64,000 bases of DNA from Aureivirga marina (GTDB lineage: Bacteria; Bacteroidota; Bacteroidia; Flavobacteriales; Flavobacteriaceae), in assembly GCF_015767265.1 (NCBI RefSeq), contig NZ_JADPIB010000005.1, positions 62,001 through 126,000 on the forward strand. The letters run 5' to 3'. Of this stretch, positions 18,216-28,196 are shown one piece after another. Within the stretch, counting starts at the first letter, position 1. Each line of letters begins with the position of its first letter. The notes beneath the pieces are model-generated. The model ran no database searches. It was not told where the DNA came from and saw nothing but the letters and a program-made list of their open reading frames with translations. Both the position numbers and the translations under genes were made by a program.

Positions 18216-19190
18216 TTATTCTTCTTCTTCGTTTGTTATTTCAACTAATTCTGCTTCGTCAGTCCAATCTGGGAAAGGATCTCCACTAAGTGTTTTTGTC
18301 GCAAAATATTGATTATCACAATTTACAAAGATTCTATTTGAATTTTCATCTGTATAATTCAAAAACTGTCCATGATAAATATAGTATGTTCCTTCTAAAT
18401 TTTCGTTACAGTTGTTTGGATTTACAATTTCATATAATAATTTATCTCCTAAAATTCCATTTAAAGATTTAATTTCAAATAATTTTGGAGAAGAAACAGC
18501 TTCATTTCTTCCAAAATAACCAGCTAATTCTCCAGATGCAGTATAAACTTTAAACCTTTTTAAGGTTGTACATTCTAAGCATTCATTAATTAGAAAATAA
18601 GTGTAACCTGAAACTTCAATCTTACGAATAATAACATTTGTTCCTAAATTTTCTAATTCTGTTTTTTTATCATTTAACCAAGAAATATCTTCCAATGGTG
18701 TTGAAAAATCAAAATAATTAGAATACAATGTTGCCATTTTTTGGAAAGTAATTGGAATTCTTCCAAATTTATTTCCATTTAAATCCAATGAAGAATTTAA
18801 TAATTCAAAATCAACAAATTCTTCCATTTCAATATTTAAAGCATTTCCGGCACAATCGTAAGGAATTGATGTGATAAATCTAAATGTTTCACCATCAATA
18901 GTATGATTCATGTATTTATTGATAAACACATAAAAATGCTCTTGAATAAATCCATTTTCAACTTCCCTTGATTCCTTATGAAAAGTAATATCCACTACAT
19001 TTTCATCGATTAAATCATTGACCCAAGCAAAACTTCCTTCAATATTATTCACATCATAATCACAAATTTGAGTTCCAGTTGGCTCCTCAGGTTGTTGGTT
19101 ATTAGATGAGGAATCATCATCTTTACTACATGAAGTAATAAAAACTAAAGCTATTATTAAAAATAGATTAGTAAACGTAATTTTTTTCAT
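18216..19190 (-). CDS. Paralogous Cys-containing lipoprotein, copy 3 of 3
   Basis: A 324-residue lipoprotein (start MKKITF at 19190, matching its paralogues; an upstream in-frame ATG at 19205 is less likely). Lipobox FITSC with Cys21, then SKDDDSSS. It shares with the next two genes a fixed order of motifs: ICDYDVNNIEGSFAWVNDLI-type start (CDYD), DEEFYHI-like strand with a Cys-Gly pair (YDCAGN), IPWLN/ISWLNDKK, INECLECTTLKRFKVY, AGYFGRN, YHGQ and PFPDW near the end. The CLEC pair and three further conserved Cys residues suggest disulphides or a metal site. Family not recognised. Last gene of the cluster; a terminator follows. Confidence 0.8.
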   Translation of the reverse strand: MKKITFTNLFLIIALVFITSCSKDDDSSSNNQQPEEPTGTQICDYDVNNIEGSFAWVNDLIDENVVDITFHKESREVENGFIQEHFYVFINKYMNHTIDGETFRFITSIPYDCAGNALNIEMEEFVDFELLNSSLDLNGNKFGRIPITFQKMATLYSNYFDFSTPLEDISWLNDKKTELENLGTNVIIRKIEVSGYTYFLINECLECTTLKRFKVYTASGELAGYFGRNEAVSSPKLFEIKSLNGILGDKLLYEIVNPNNCNENLEGTYYIYHGQFLNYTDENSNRIFVNCDNQYFATKTLSGDPFPDWTDEAELVEITNEEEE

Positions 19191-19282
19191 ATTTTTTTTA
19201 ATCAAATTATTAAGATTTTGGACAAAAATAAAGATTTAATTAATTTCTAAAAACTTTATTTTAATGAAAGGTTATTTTATTA

Positions 19283-20281
19283 TTATTCCAATAAAATAGC
19301 TTCTTCATCCCAATCTGGAAATGGATCATTTACATTAAACATTGCAGTTATACTAATACCTTCTCCATCGCAATTGTAATAAGCTGTACCATCAAATACT
19401 TTATTCTTTCTAATAGTTTGTCCATGATATTTATAAAAATCTCCTAGTAAACTTTCATCAACTTCACAATCTGTTGTATTTATAATATTATAAAATAATT
19501 TATCTCCTAATTCTCCTCGCATATTGACTAATACTGAATTAAAAGCATCTGTACTAGCTACATAATTATTATTTCCAAAAGTTCCAGCATATTCTCCTTT
19601 GAAATTATACACTTTAAATCTCCTTAATTGTGCACACTCAAGGCATTCATTAATCATGTAATATTTATATCCAGCAAATGTGAATATTCTTATCATTGTA
19701 TTTTTATCTGAATTTTCTAATTCATTTTTTTTTGCATTTAACCAAGGAATTTCTTCAATTGGTTTGGAAACGTCTAATTGATTTGAAGGATTTGAATAAA
19801 TAGTTTCAATTGTAATTAATTGATTTGGTAAATAAATCTTTCCCGGTCCTTCTTCAGGGGAAGTATAGTATTTCCAAGAACGATAATCACTTATATCAAA
19901 AAAATAAAAATAAGAGTCCTTTTCTCCTGAACAAGTATATAGTTCATGTCCAACAATATGATAAACATTTCCATCAGAATCTACTTTTTCTACATTTTTA
20001 GATACAACAACATAATAAAATTTTTTAATTTCACCATTCCATTCTTTTTCTGCTTTTCGCAAAGTAATTTCAACAACATCATCATCAATTAATTCTTCTA
20101 ACCAATCAAAACTACCTAATAAGTCGTTTGGATCATAGTCACAAACAGTAATAGGAAGTTGCTGAATTATTTGTTCTTCTTGTTCTTGATTATTTTCTGT
20201 GGTATCATCCTCTTCATTACAAGAAATCATAAATAAAAAGGAAATTAATAGTACGATTTTTGCAAAATTCATTTTTTTCAT
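19283..20281 (-). CDS. Paralogous Cys-containing lipoprotein, copy 2 of 3
   Basis: A 332-residue lipoprotein, Cys21 in FMISC. Its signal peptide and linker (LLISFLFMISCNEEDDTTEN) are identical to those of copy 1, showing recent duplication or conversion, while the mature part has diverged. Motifs shared by all three: CDYDPNDL, LYTCSG, IPWLNAKKNELENS, INECLECAQLRRFKVY, AGTFGNNN, KYHGQ and PFPDWDEEAILLE. It has one segment (FYFFDISDYRSWKYYTS) not found in copy 3. A 77-base gap separates it from copy 3, only 25 bases from copy 1. Function unknown; probably outer-membrane anchored. Confidence 0.8.
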   Translation of the reverse strand: MKKMNFAKIVLLISFLFMISCNEEDDTTENNQEQEEQIIQQLPITVCDYDPNDLLGSFDWLEELIDDDVVEITLRKAEKEWNGEIKKFYYVVVSKNVEKVDSDGNVYHIVGHELYTCSGEKDSYFYFFDISDYRSWKYYTSPEEGPGKIYLPNQLITIETIYSNPSNQLDVSKPIEEIPWLNAKKNELENSDKNTMIRIFTFAGYKYYMINECLECAQLRRFKVYNFKGEYAGTFGNNNYVASTDAFNSVLVNMRGELGDKLFYNIINTTDCEVDESLLGDFYKYHGQTIRKNKVFDGTAYYNCDGEGISITAMFNVNDPFPDWDEEAILLE

Positions 20282-20306
20282 ATTTATTCTTTTTTTAAAA
20301 TTTTAA

Positions 20307-21302
20307 TTATTCTTCCTCTAACAAAATAGCTTCTTCATCCCAATCTGGAAATGGACTATTAATTCCATTTATAACACTCATTACATTTATAATATTACCT
20401 CCACAATCAAAGTGTACTTTAATATCTTCTTGATTGTCATAATATATTGTTTGACCATGATATTTATATTTTTTTCCAATATATTGCTCAATTTCTTGCT
20501 CACAATCATTTGTATTTATGATATTATAATACAATTTCTCTCCTAAAATACCTCGAGTATTAACTAAATAAGAGTTATATGCATCTACAGAAGAATTAAA
20601 ATTATTACTTCCAAAATATCCTGCTAATTGTCCTTTATAATTGTAAATTTTAAATCTACGAAAAGTTGTACATTCCAAACAATCATTAATAACATAATAA
20701 GTATCTCCATAACCGTTGAACAAAGTAATCATTCCATTATTCCCAGAATTTTCTAGCTCATTTTTTTTAGCATTTAACCATGGAATTTCTTCAATTGGTG
20801 TAGAAAAATCAAAATGATTGGAATAAAAATTCCCTATTAAATCTAATTCATACGGGATACATAAATTTCCGCCTCCAGTTTCTGGTGTATAACAGAATCT
20901 TTGAGGATTCTGGTAAAACTCATCTCCTTCTATATAATTTAAAAATTCTACAACATTTCCAGAACAATCATAAATTTTATTTGCAACTACATTAAAAGTT
21001 TCATTTCCATCTGATACAAAATCAGTGTATTGTTTAATAATTACATAATAAAAATCTTTCACTTCTCCATTAAACATTTCTTTATTGACCGTATATAACC
21101 CAACTTCTACTACATCTTCATTGATAAGATCATTAACCCAATCGAAACTTGCCATAAGATTATTCGGATCAAAATCACAAAATGTTTGACCTAGTTCTTC
21201 TTGTTGTTGATTATTTTCAGTAGTATCATCTTCTTCATTACAAGAAATCATAAATAAAAAGGAAATTAATAGTACAATTTTTGTCAAATACTTTTTTTTC
21301 AT
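20307..21302 (-). CDS. Paralogous Cys-containing lipoprotein, copy 1 of 3
   Basis: A 331-residue lipoprotein with Cys21 in FMISC, first gene of the tandem set. Mature domain: CDFDPNNLMASFDWVNDLI start (CDFD), IYDCSGN, IPWLNAKKNELENSG, INDCLECTTFRRFKIY, AGYFGSNN, KYHGQ and PFPDWDEEAILLEEE. Predicted all-beta with a conserved Cys set, so a disulphide-stabilised periplasmic or surface domain is likely (inference). The 25-base gap to copy 2 implies a single transcript. The 21303-21569 gap upstream holds the divergent lpdA promoter but no clear box for this gene. Confidence 0.8.
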   Translation of the reverse strand: MKKKYLTKIVLLISFLFMISCNEEDDTTENNQQQEELGQTFCDFDPNNLMASFDWVNDLINEDVVEVGLYTVNKEMFNGEVKDFYYVIIKQYTDFVSDGNETFNVVANKIYDCSGNVVEFLNYIEGDEFYQNPQRFCYTPETGGGNLCIPYELDLIGNFYSNHFDFSTPIEEIPWLNAKKNELENSGNNGMITLFNGYGDTYYVINDCLECTTFRRFKIYNYKGQLAGYFGSNNFNSSVDAYNSYLVNTRGILGEKLYYNIINTNDCEQEIEQYIGKKYKYHGQTIYYDNQEDIKVHFDCGGNIINVMSVINGINSPFPDWDEEAILLEEE

Positions 21303-21469
21303 ATTATTTTTTTTAAAGGTTAATTTTTCAACAATAATATGAATTAAATATCTTTTTAACTAAAAAATTTAAAATTTCCTATTTTATGCATCTATAATTT
21401 CTAAAAACAAGTATTCAAAACTTCCTTATCTTTTTTACAATCTTTACTTCCTTTTCCATACATTTTAAT

Positions 21470-21477
21470 TAAATTTG
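21470..21477 (+). promoter_or_regulatory. -7 box upstream of lpdA
   Basis: TAAATTTG, exact TAnnTTTG match, giving a leader of about 85 bases to the ATG at 21570. No TTG at -33. Confidence 0.5.
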
Positions 21478-21569
21478 TGCGATGAATAATTTTAGGTTTT
21501 TTAAATTTATAGGATTGAAAACTTAAAATGAAAATTCATCAAAAACAACATTTTATTAAAAATTAAAAT

Positions 21570-22958
21570 ATGAAATACGACGTTATCATTATAGGAAGTG
21601 GTCCTGGTGGATATGTGACTGCAATTAGAGCATCACAACTTGGATTCAAAGTTGCAGTTGTTGAAAAAGAAAATTTAGGAGGAATCTGCCTAAATTGGGG
21701 ATGTATTCCTACAAAAGCATTATTAAAAAGTGCTCAAGTATATGACTATTTAAAACATGTAGATGATTACGGATTAAAAGCTGAAGCAATTGATAAAGAT
21801 TTCCAAGCAGTAATCAACCGTAGTAGAGGTGTTGCTGAAGGAATGAGCAAAGGTGTTCAGTTCTTAATGAAAAAAAATAAAATTGATGTAATTGATGGAT
21901 TTGGTAAAATCAAACCAGGGAAAAAAGTAGATGTTACTGCTGCTGACGGAACAGTTACTGAATATTCTGCTGATCACATCATCATCGCTACTGGAGCTCG
22001 CTCACGTGAGTTACCAAACTTACCACAAGACGGAAAGAAAGTTATTGGATATAGACAAGCAATGACATTACCAGAGCAACCAAAGAAAATGATTGTTGTT
22101 GGTTCTGGAGCAATTGGAGTTGAGTTTGCTCATTTCTACAACTCAATGGGAACGGAAGTTACTATTGTAGAATTCTTACCAAACTTAGTTCCTTTAGAAG
22201 ATCAAGATGTTTCTAAACAATTCGAAAGATCTATGAAAAAATCTGGTATCAAAGTAATGACAAATTCTTCTGTAGAATCTGTGGATACTTCTGGTGAAGG
22301 AGTTGTTGCAACTGTAAAAACAAAGAAAGGTGAAGTTACTTTAGAAGCAGATATCGTTCTTTCAGCAGTTGGAATTAAATCAAATTTAGAAGGAATCGGA
22401 TTAGAAGAAGTTGGAATCGTAACGGATAGAGATAAGATTTTAGTTGATTCTTCTTACAAAACAAACATGCCAGGATATTATGCAATCGGAGATGTTGTTC
22501 CTGGACCAGCTTTAGCACACGTTGCTTCAGCAGAAGGAATCACTTGTGTAGAACGTATTGCTGGAATCGAAACAGAATCTATCGATTACGGAAACATTCC
22601 AGGTTGTACATATGCTACTCCAGAAATTGCTTCTGTTGGTATGACAGAAAAACAAGCAAAAGAAGCTGGATATGAATTAAAAGTTGGAAAATTCCCATTC
22701 TCTGCTTCAGGAAAAGCAAAAGCTGCTGGAACTCCTGACGGATTCGTAAAAGTTATCTTTGATGCAAAATACGGAGAATGGTTAGGATGTCATATGATTG
22801 GAGCTGGAGTAACAGATATGATTGCGGAAGCTGTTTTAGGTAGAAAATTAGAAACTACTGGACATGAAGTATTAAAAGCTGTTCACCCTCACCCAACAAT
22901 GAGTGAAGCAGTTATGGAAGCTGTAGCAGATGCTTATGATGAAGTAATTCATTTATAA
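21570..22958 (+). CDS. lpdA: Dihydrolipoyl dehydrogenase
   Basis: A 462-residue flavoprotein disulphide reductase, E3 of 2-oxoacid dehydrogenase complexes; it reoxidises dihydrolipoyl groups with NAD+. Seen: FAD-binding GSGPGGY (9-15), redox disulphide Cys40/Cys45 (GGICLNWGCIPTK), the NAD-binding GSGAIGVEFA, the second FAD contact YAIGDVV, and the C-terminal interface with catalytic His441 and Glu446 (HPHPTMSE). E1 and E2 genes are not adjacent, so it may serve several complexes. Codon use is richer in G/C-ending codons than its neighbours, consistent with high expression. A terminator follows within 25 bases. Confidence 0.97.
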   Translation: MKYDVIIIGSGPGGYVTAIRASQLGFKVAVVEKENLGGICLNWGCIPTKALLKSAQVYDYLKHVDDYGLKAEAIDKDFQAVINRSRGVAEGMSKGVQFLMKKNKIDVIDGFGKIKPGKKVDVTAADGTVTEYSADHIIIATGARSRELPNLPQDGKKVIGYRQAMTLPEQPKKMIVVGSGAIGVEFAHFYNSMGTEVTIVEFLPNLVPLEDQDVSKQFERSMKKSGIKVMTNSSVESVDTSGEGVVATVKTKKGEVTLEADIVLSAVGIKSNLEGIGLEEVGIVTDRDKILVDSSYKTNMPGYYAIGDVVPGPALAHVASAEGITCVERIAGIETESIDYGNIPGCTYATPEIASVGMTEKQAKEAGYELKVGKFPFSASGKAKAAGTPDGFVKVIFDAKYGEWLGCHMIGAGVTDMIAEAVLGRKLETTGHEVLKAVHPHPTMSEAVMEAVADAYDEVIHL

Positions 22959-22980
22959 GAATTAGAATATATACAAATAA

Positions 22981-23006
22981 AAAACCAGAGAAAATTCTCT
23001 GGTTTT
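22981..23006. terminator. Bidirectional terminator between lpdA and the endonuclease gene
   Basis: Perfect 12-base arms AAAACCAGAGAA (22981-22992) and TTCTCTGGTTTT (22995-23006), 2-base spacer, T run on both strands. Confidence 0.85.
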
Positions 23007-23032
23007 TTTATGTTTATTCTTTTGAAATTCTA

Positions 23033-24097
23033 TTACATCTTTATGATTTTTCTAGAGATGTTTGAATTTTTAGTTTTGATATTTAACACATACATTCCTT
23101 TTTCTTTAGGTAAAGAAATAATGTTTTTTCCTAATTTTAATTCTTGGCTTAAAATTCTTCTTCCTGCTAAATCAATTAATTCAATAGAAGTTGCTTTGTC
23201 TACATTATCAATGTATAATACATTTGAAGCTGGATTAGGATAGATAGCAAAATTCTCTAATTCAAATTCTTCATTTGATAATGGATTTAACCAAGTATCT
23301 CCAATTTTATTTCCCCAAATATGTTCAACTAATTCTGGAAAATCAATATATGGATTTCTATTTTCTTGGTAGTTAAAAATAACATCATTACGATCTCTCT
23401 CCCATTCGTTTACAGGATCATTTCGATGCCAATCTAATAAAGCATCTAAAGTTCCATGAAAAGGTTCTTTATTAGATTGCCCTAAAATAGATTGTGTTAA
23501 TTCTAAATCAGGTTCTCCTTCATCTCCTTCATATCTAGTCGCCATATAAAAAATCATACGAGCTACATCTCCTTTCACATCTGATCTTGGTTCAAATGTC
23601 CAGTTGATACCATCTGTAAAAGAACCTGTATTAAAAGTTCCATCAATCACTTCAGAACAAGTTTCACAATCATCAAAAGCTCTGTTACTTCTTGTACTGT
23701 TTACACTTTGATCTAAAGGTCTTAAATGATGAACATCTGTTCCCGCTCCACGAGAAGTTCCGAAATCACCTCTAGATTTTGCCCAGACATGCTCTCTTGT
23801 CCATCCACTCCCTCCATTATATTCCTGGTCACCATTAACAGAACGACCTGAATAAATAAGGATAACATTCTCAGAATTGTTAGGATCTTTATCTGTTTCT
23901 TTTAAAATATCCCAAGTATCTGTTGTTGAAGCTGAATAAGGAAATTCAATATGATCTTTAATAATATTATAAAGAGCATTTTTTAGCTGACTACCTGACT
24001 TCCCATGCGCCTCATCGTAATAATCATCTGGCATTTGTGCGATAGCTTGCGAACAAATACCTCCTATACATAGTAAATGAAGTAATATTTTTTTCAT
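23033..24097 (-). CDS. Secreted endonuclease I family nuclease with T9SS sorting domain
   Basis: A 354-residue secreted nuclease. Signal peptide (cut after AIAQ), then an endonuclease I/NucM domain (about 30-260): GWTREHVWAKS with His103, TDVHHLRPLD with His123/His124 and an Asn-rich metal segment (NSTRSNRAFDDC). Two Cys near 144-147 probably pair. The family degrades DNA or RNA non-specifically using one Mg ion. From about 280 a T9SS type A sorting domain follows (AIYPNPASNVLYI, IELIDLAGRRIL, KGMYVLNI), so it is exported across the outer membrane, where it may release nutrients from extracellular DNA (inference). Confidence 0.93.
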   Translation of the reverse strand: MKKILLHLLCIGGICSQAIAQMPDDYYDEAHGKSGSQLKNALYNIIKDHIEFPYSASTTDTWDILKETDKDPNNSENVILIYSGRSVNGDQEYNGGSGWTREHVWAKSRGDFGTSRGAGTDVHHLRPLDQSVNSTRSNRAFDDCETCSEVIDGTFNTGSFTDGINWTFEPRSDVKGDVARMIFYMATRYEGDEGEPDLELTQSILGQSNKEPFHGTLDALLDWHRNDPVNEWERDRNDVIFNYQENRNPYIDFPELVEHIWGNKIGDTWLNPLSNEEFELENFAIYPNPASNVLYIDNVDKATSIELIDLAGRRILSQELKLGKNIISLPKEKGMYVLNIKTKNSNISRKIIKM

Positions 24098-24276
24098 TCA
24101 AGGGTGTTTTTTTAAATTATTAAAAGCAGGCTAAATTAACATTTTGATAGTAATTTTTAAGACTATGTTGATATTTTTTTAGTTAAGTAATAGTTAATTT
24201 AGTTGTAGTGCAAAATAGTACAAATCCCTTAATTTTTATATTCAATTCATTATCAAACAATTAAACCTTAAAAACC

Positions 24277-24723
24277 ATGCATTCACTTGAAAATGACATC
24301 GATTACATTGAATTCTGTTCTTCAAACACAGATCTCAAAACTATAAAGGATAAATACGTTGATACAGAAATATATAATGAAATAATTCATTTTTTAAACT
24401 GGTTTCACCCCGAATGGAAAACCAGGGCAGGTTTAGGGTATTGGTCTCCAGAGTTTATTTTGGATACGATTGTGGAAAATGAAAACATTTACAACAACCA
24501 CAAATTTGATAGATTAGACAAACTTCATCATATTTATAAATATACCGGATTAGCATATTTAAAATCTAAAGAAAATTATCGGCACATCTTTAAAAGTTGG
24601 TGTTTAAAAAAATTTTATTCTTCTAAAAATGATATAGTTGAATATTTAAGTACGGAAAATAGAAAAAAGATGTTTAAAATGTTTGTACGAAAAGTTGGGA
24701 AACAAGTTATTTATCCTCTTTAA
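24277..24723 (+). CDS. Hypothetical cytosolic protein
   Basis: A 148-residue protein without signal peptide or membrane segment. Not recognised. It is rich in Lys, Tyr, His and Trp (FLNWFHPEW, GLGYWSPEF) and predicted mainly helical. It stands alone between a secreted nuclease (divergent) and a giant surface protein; a weak T-rich inverted repeat (about 24729-24754) could terminate it. The ATG at 24277 has no Shine-Dalgarno, as is normal here. Confidence 0.65.
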   Translation: MHSLENDIDYIEFCSSNTDLKTIKDKYVDTEIYNEIIHFLNWFHPEWKTRAGLGYWSPEFILDTIVENENIYNNHKFDRLDKLHHIYKYTGLAYLKSKENYRHIFKSWCLKKFYSSKNDIVEYLSTENRKKMFKMFVRKVGKQVIYPL

Positions 24724-24933
24724 ATCTCTTTTTTTGTTATATTATAAACAAAAAATGCCTTCTTTTTATAAAATTCAAGGTAAAAAAACCACAGAAACAA
24801 ATCATAACAAATTGATTATTAATACTTTATATTTACAATTATTTTAAACTGCAATCATCTTTATTTATTATTTTTTTTTGTTAAAATTTACTCTATTAAT
24901 TATTAAATTGCGAAAAAATAAAAATAAGATAAG

Positions 24934-27900
24934 ATGAAAAAAGCCCCGATTCTGGTAATTATTTTCTTGGTAGGAAATATTTACAGTTTGCTTGCGCATA
25001 ACAGTGCCCTAAAGAAAGATGTAAATCTTGAATTACACACAAATTCAACCAGTAGTTTTTTTTCTACATTCACCGTTGAACAATCAGGAGGTGATGATGA
25101 AGGTCCTGGAGGAGTTGGAAACACAACAGAAAATACAGGAGATGTTATTCTTTGGTTAGATGCAAATGATTTATTAAATATTGACATTGATGAAACTTTA
25201 GATGCAGACAGTCCAATAACAATTTGGAAAAACAAAGGAATTTATCCAAATGCTGTTTTTTCACCTGAAGATACCGATGCTACTCCAACTCTAAAACACA
25301 ACTTACAAAATGGTCAATCTGCTGTTTATTTTGATGGTAATGATTTGTTGAGTGAAACTTCTGGAACATTTTTAGATTTTGTAAATCCAGCATATGTAAC
25401 AGGTGAAATGTATGTTGTTTTACAAGCAGAATCAAATGGCAATAAATCTTCTATTTTCAGTACCACTTCTTATAAATTGAATTATGTAATGGATGATGGA
25501 GGAAATAATGTTGTTGGATATGAAAACACTTTTGGAACGGGAAATGAATTTCCTACAGCTCATGGGAGTCAATTAGATGCTGCAACACCTACAATTCTTA
25601 AAATTACTATGGAAAGTACAGTTGCAGGAAATCCTTTTGCGCCATTAACTTTTTCTGTATCAGAAGTTGGTGGAACAGAATCAACGACTACACTTTCTCC
25701 TGGAAATGGATTTATCTTAAAGAATTTAGGAGAATTATTAAAAGGAAATATTTTCGAAGTTGTTTTTTATAACAGAAAATTAAACAGTTTAGAAGAAACA
25801 ATAATTGAAAATCATTTCTCTGCAAAATATAACGTTGGAACAAAAACTGAATATTCTGGTGATAATGATGGATATGATTATCAGATGGTTGGTGTTGGAG
25901 CTGTTTTAGATTTTACTTCTACTCCAGCAAACTTGTCTCATTTGACTTCAAATAGTAAATATTTAATGTCTATTGAAGCTACAAATGTAAATCCAACGCC
26001 ATTCGGTTCTTACATTATGATTGGTTCAAATAGATATGAAAAATCAACTTCTTTTGTAGATGAATCTTCAAGCAATTTTAGAACTTTAGAAAATTCTTGG
26101 AAAGTTAATACAAGTAATCTTCCATTTAATGCTTCGTTAGAAATCACAATTAATACAAGTAGAATTACAAATTTTGAAAGTGAAATTTCTTTCGGAGATA
26201 CAGATTGTAGTAAACAATTATATCTTTTAAGATCAAATGGAACAACAGATGATATTATTTATGACACAACACTACCTATCAATATTGCTTCTTATGACCA
26301 AGCAAATTCAACTTTAACTTTTACAATTAATTCTCAAGGAGCTAATCCTCCATTAAAGAATAATGTAGTTTTCACAATTGGATATGAGAAAGATTTAGTT
26401 CAAGCAACTGGATCTTCTGGAAATAATGATTTTGACGCTCCAGCAAATGGTGTTTTCTTATCAGATCAAGATAAATGTAAAGATTTATTAATTCCAAATG
26501 GAATGACTGCAAGAATTTCTCAAAATGCAACTGTAAAAACTTTAACTGTTGAAGAAAATGCAATTTTATTAATTGATACAAATGTAAACTTAGAAGTAAC
26601 AACAAACATCAATTTAAAAGGTGAAATCAGATTGGTGGGTCATGGTCAATTAGTCCAAACTCATGCTGGAGCTAATTATAATATTGGAACTGGAAAAATC
26701 TTAGTTAATCGATTTATAACTTCCAATTCTATCTATCACATGAATTACATTACATCTCCTGTTCATGTTACAGGAAGTGCAACTTATAATGTTGAAGGAG
26801 TAATGAAAGATGGAAAATCAACTGGTGTATTTGATGCTATTACTACTTATTCTGATATTAATTTTATCGATGGACATGATGGTTCTACTTCTCCATTTGG
26901 TATTGCTGAATATTGGTTATTTGGTTATGTTGATGGAAATGCTTACTTAGATTGGGAAGCAAAAGGAAAAAATGGAGCTATTCGAATTGGTGAAGGATAT
27001 ACAATGAAAGGTTGTGGTGAAGATAGATTCTATGTATTTGAAGGAACTCCAAACAATGGAACTTACACAAGTGCAATTACGAATGGAAATGAAACTCTAT
27101 TAGGAAATCCTTATCCTTCTGCTTTAGATGCGCATCAATTTATTAATGATAATAATGCTGTAATTGATGGAACTTTATATTTCTATGATCACATTGGAGG
27201 AAGCGGACATGGAATTACAGAATACGATGCTGGTTATGCTACTTTAAACTTATTAACTAGCGTTTCTGCAACTGTTTTAGCTGAATTTACAGGAACACCT
27301 TCTACATTTGTAAAAGTTCCAAAGCAATATATTCCTGTTGGTCAAGGATTCATGGTTACTGCTACTGCTGATGGAAATGTTGAATTTAATAATGGTCAAA
27401 GAAAAGCAGAACATGAATCTGGAACAAATTCAGTTTTCTTTAGAAATTCTGAAAATGAAGATGAAACTTCTTTATTAAAACTAGGTTTAAGTTTTAACGA
27501 TTTATCTGGAAATACAATTTATTCTCAAATTGCTGTTGGATTTAAAGATGGATTAACTGAAGGGCATGAAAATGGATATGATTCAGAAAATATTTCTCTT
27601 AATACAACACAGATTTATTGGGATTTTCCAAATAATGAAAGAAAATATGTTATTACAGGTGTGTCTTCTATTTCAGAAAATACAGTGGTTCCTTTAACAG
27701 CTAAAATGGAAGCTACAGGAAACTTAACTTTTAATATTGAAGAGAAAGTTAATATTGATTATCCTATTTATCTTTATGATAGAAAAGCAGATATTCATTA
27801 TGATTTAAACTCTCCTGCTTCAATTTATATTGGAGCTGGTGAACATAAAAATAGATTCTATATCAAAACAACTTCTTTTGGATTAAATGTAGATGATATT

Positions 27901-28146
27901 ATTTCTGATAATGATTTTAATGTATTTGCTAATCAAAACTCAAATGAAATTATCATTCAAAATGAATCTCATAAAATTTCAAATGTAGAATTATTCAATT
28001 CTTTAGGTCAAAAAGTACAATCTTGGAATATTGATTCTTCTGATACTTCTATCGAATTACCATATAATTCATTAAACTCTGGAATGTATATTTTGAATTT
28101 TAAAGCTTCAAATACAACAATCACTAAAAAATTATTAATCCAATAA
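24934..28146 (+). CDS. Giant T9SS surface protein related to the one at the left edge
   Basis: A 1070-residue exported protein. Signal peptide 1-21, a low-complexity linker (GGDDEGPGGVGN), then a concanavalin-like region (about 66-300: VILWLDANDLLNI, SAVYFDGNDLL, LEETIIENHFSAKY), a beta region (about 310-500), a segment NATVKTLTVEENAILLI (about 545) and a long Gly/Asn-rich beta region. The C-terminus (about 990-1070) is a T9SS type A sorting domain (VELFNSLGQKVQ, LNSGMYILNFKA, TKKLLIQ). Order and wording of the blocks match the truncated gene at 1-2721. Probably a surface adhesin or glycan-binding protein; function not proven. A strong terminator follows. Confidence 0.87.
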   Translation: MKKAPILVIIFLVGNIYSLLAHNSALKKDVNLELHTNSTSSFFSTFTVEQSGGDDEGPGGVGNTTENTGDVILWLDANDLLNIDIDETLDADSPITIWKNKGIYPNAVFSPEDTDATPTLKHNLQNGQSAVYFDGNDLLSETSGTFLDFVNPAYVTGEMYVVLQAESNGNKSSIFSTTSYKLNYVMDDGGNNVVGYENTFGTGNEFPTAHGSQLDAATPTILKITMESTVAGNPFAPLTFSVSEVGGTESTTTLSPGNGFILKNLGELLKGNIFEVVFYNRKLNSLEETIIENHFSAKYNVGTKTEYSGDNDGYDYQMVGVGAVLDFTSTPANLSHLTSNSKYLMSIEATNVNPTPFGSYIMIGSNRYEKSTSFVDESSSNFRTLENSWKVNTSNLPFNASLEITINTSRITNFESEISFGDTDCSKQLYLLRSNGTTDDIIYDTTLPINIASYDQANSTLTFTINSQGANPPLKNNVVFTIGYEKDLVQATGSSGNNDFDAPANGVFLSDQDKCKDLLIPNGMTARISQNATVKTLTVEENAILLIDTNVNLEVTTNINLKGEIRLVGHGQLVQTHAGANYNIGTGKILVNRFITSNSIYHMNYITSPVHVTGSATYNVEGVMKDGKSTGVFDAITTYSDINFIDGHDGSTSPFGIAEYWLFGYVDGNAYLDWEAKGKNGAIRIGEGYTMKGCGEDRFYVFEGTPNNGTYTSAITNGNETLLGNPYPSALDAHQFINDNNAVIDGTLYFYDHIGGSGHGITEYDAGYATLNLLTSVSATVLAEFTGTPSTFVKVPKQYIPVGQGFMVTATADGNVEFNNGQRKAEHESGTNSVFFRNSENEDETSLLKLGLSFNDLSGNTIYSQIAVGFKDGLTEGHENGYDSENISLNTTQIYWDFPNNERKYVITGVSSISENTVVPLTAKMEATGNLTFNIEEKVNIDYPIYLYDRKADIHYDLNSPASIYIGAGEHKNRFYIKTTSFGLNVDDIISDNDFNVFANQNSNEIIIQNESHKISNVELFNSLGQKVQSWNIDSSDTSIELPYNSLNSGMYILNFKASNTTITKKLLIQ

Positions 28147-28163
28147 TTTTTAAAATATAAACT

Positions 28164-28195
28164 AAAAAATCCCAACAGAAATGTTGGGATTTTTT
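28164..28195. terminator. Bidirectional terminator between the giant protein and prolyl oligopeptidase
   Basis: Perfect arms of 14 bases (28164-28177 and 28182-28195, core TCCCAACA/TGTTGGGA), 4-base loop, followed by a T run on either strand. Confidence 0.87.
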
Positions 28196-28196
28196 T

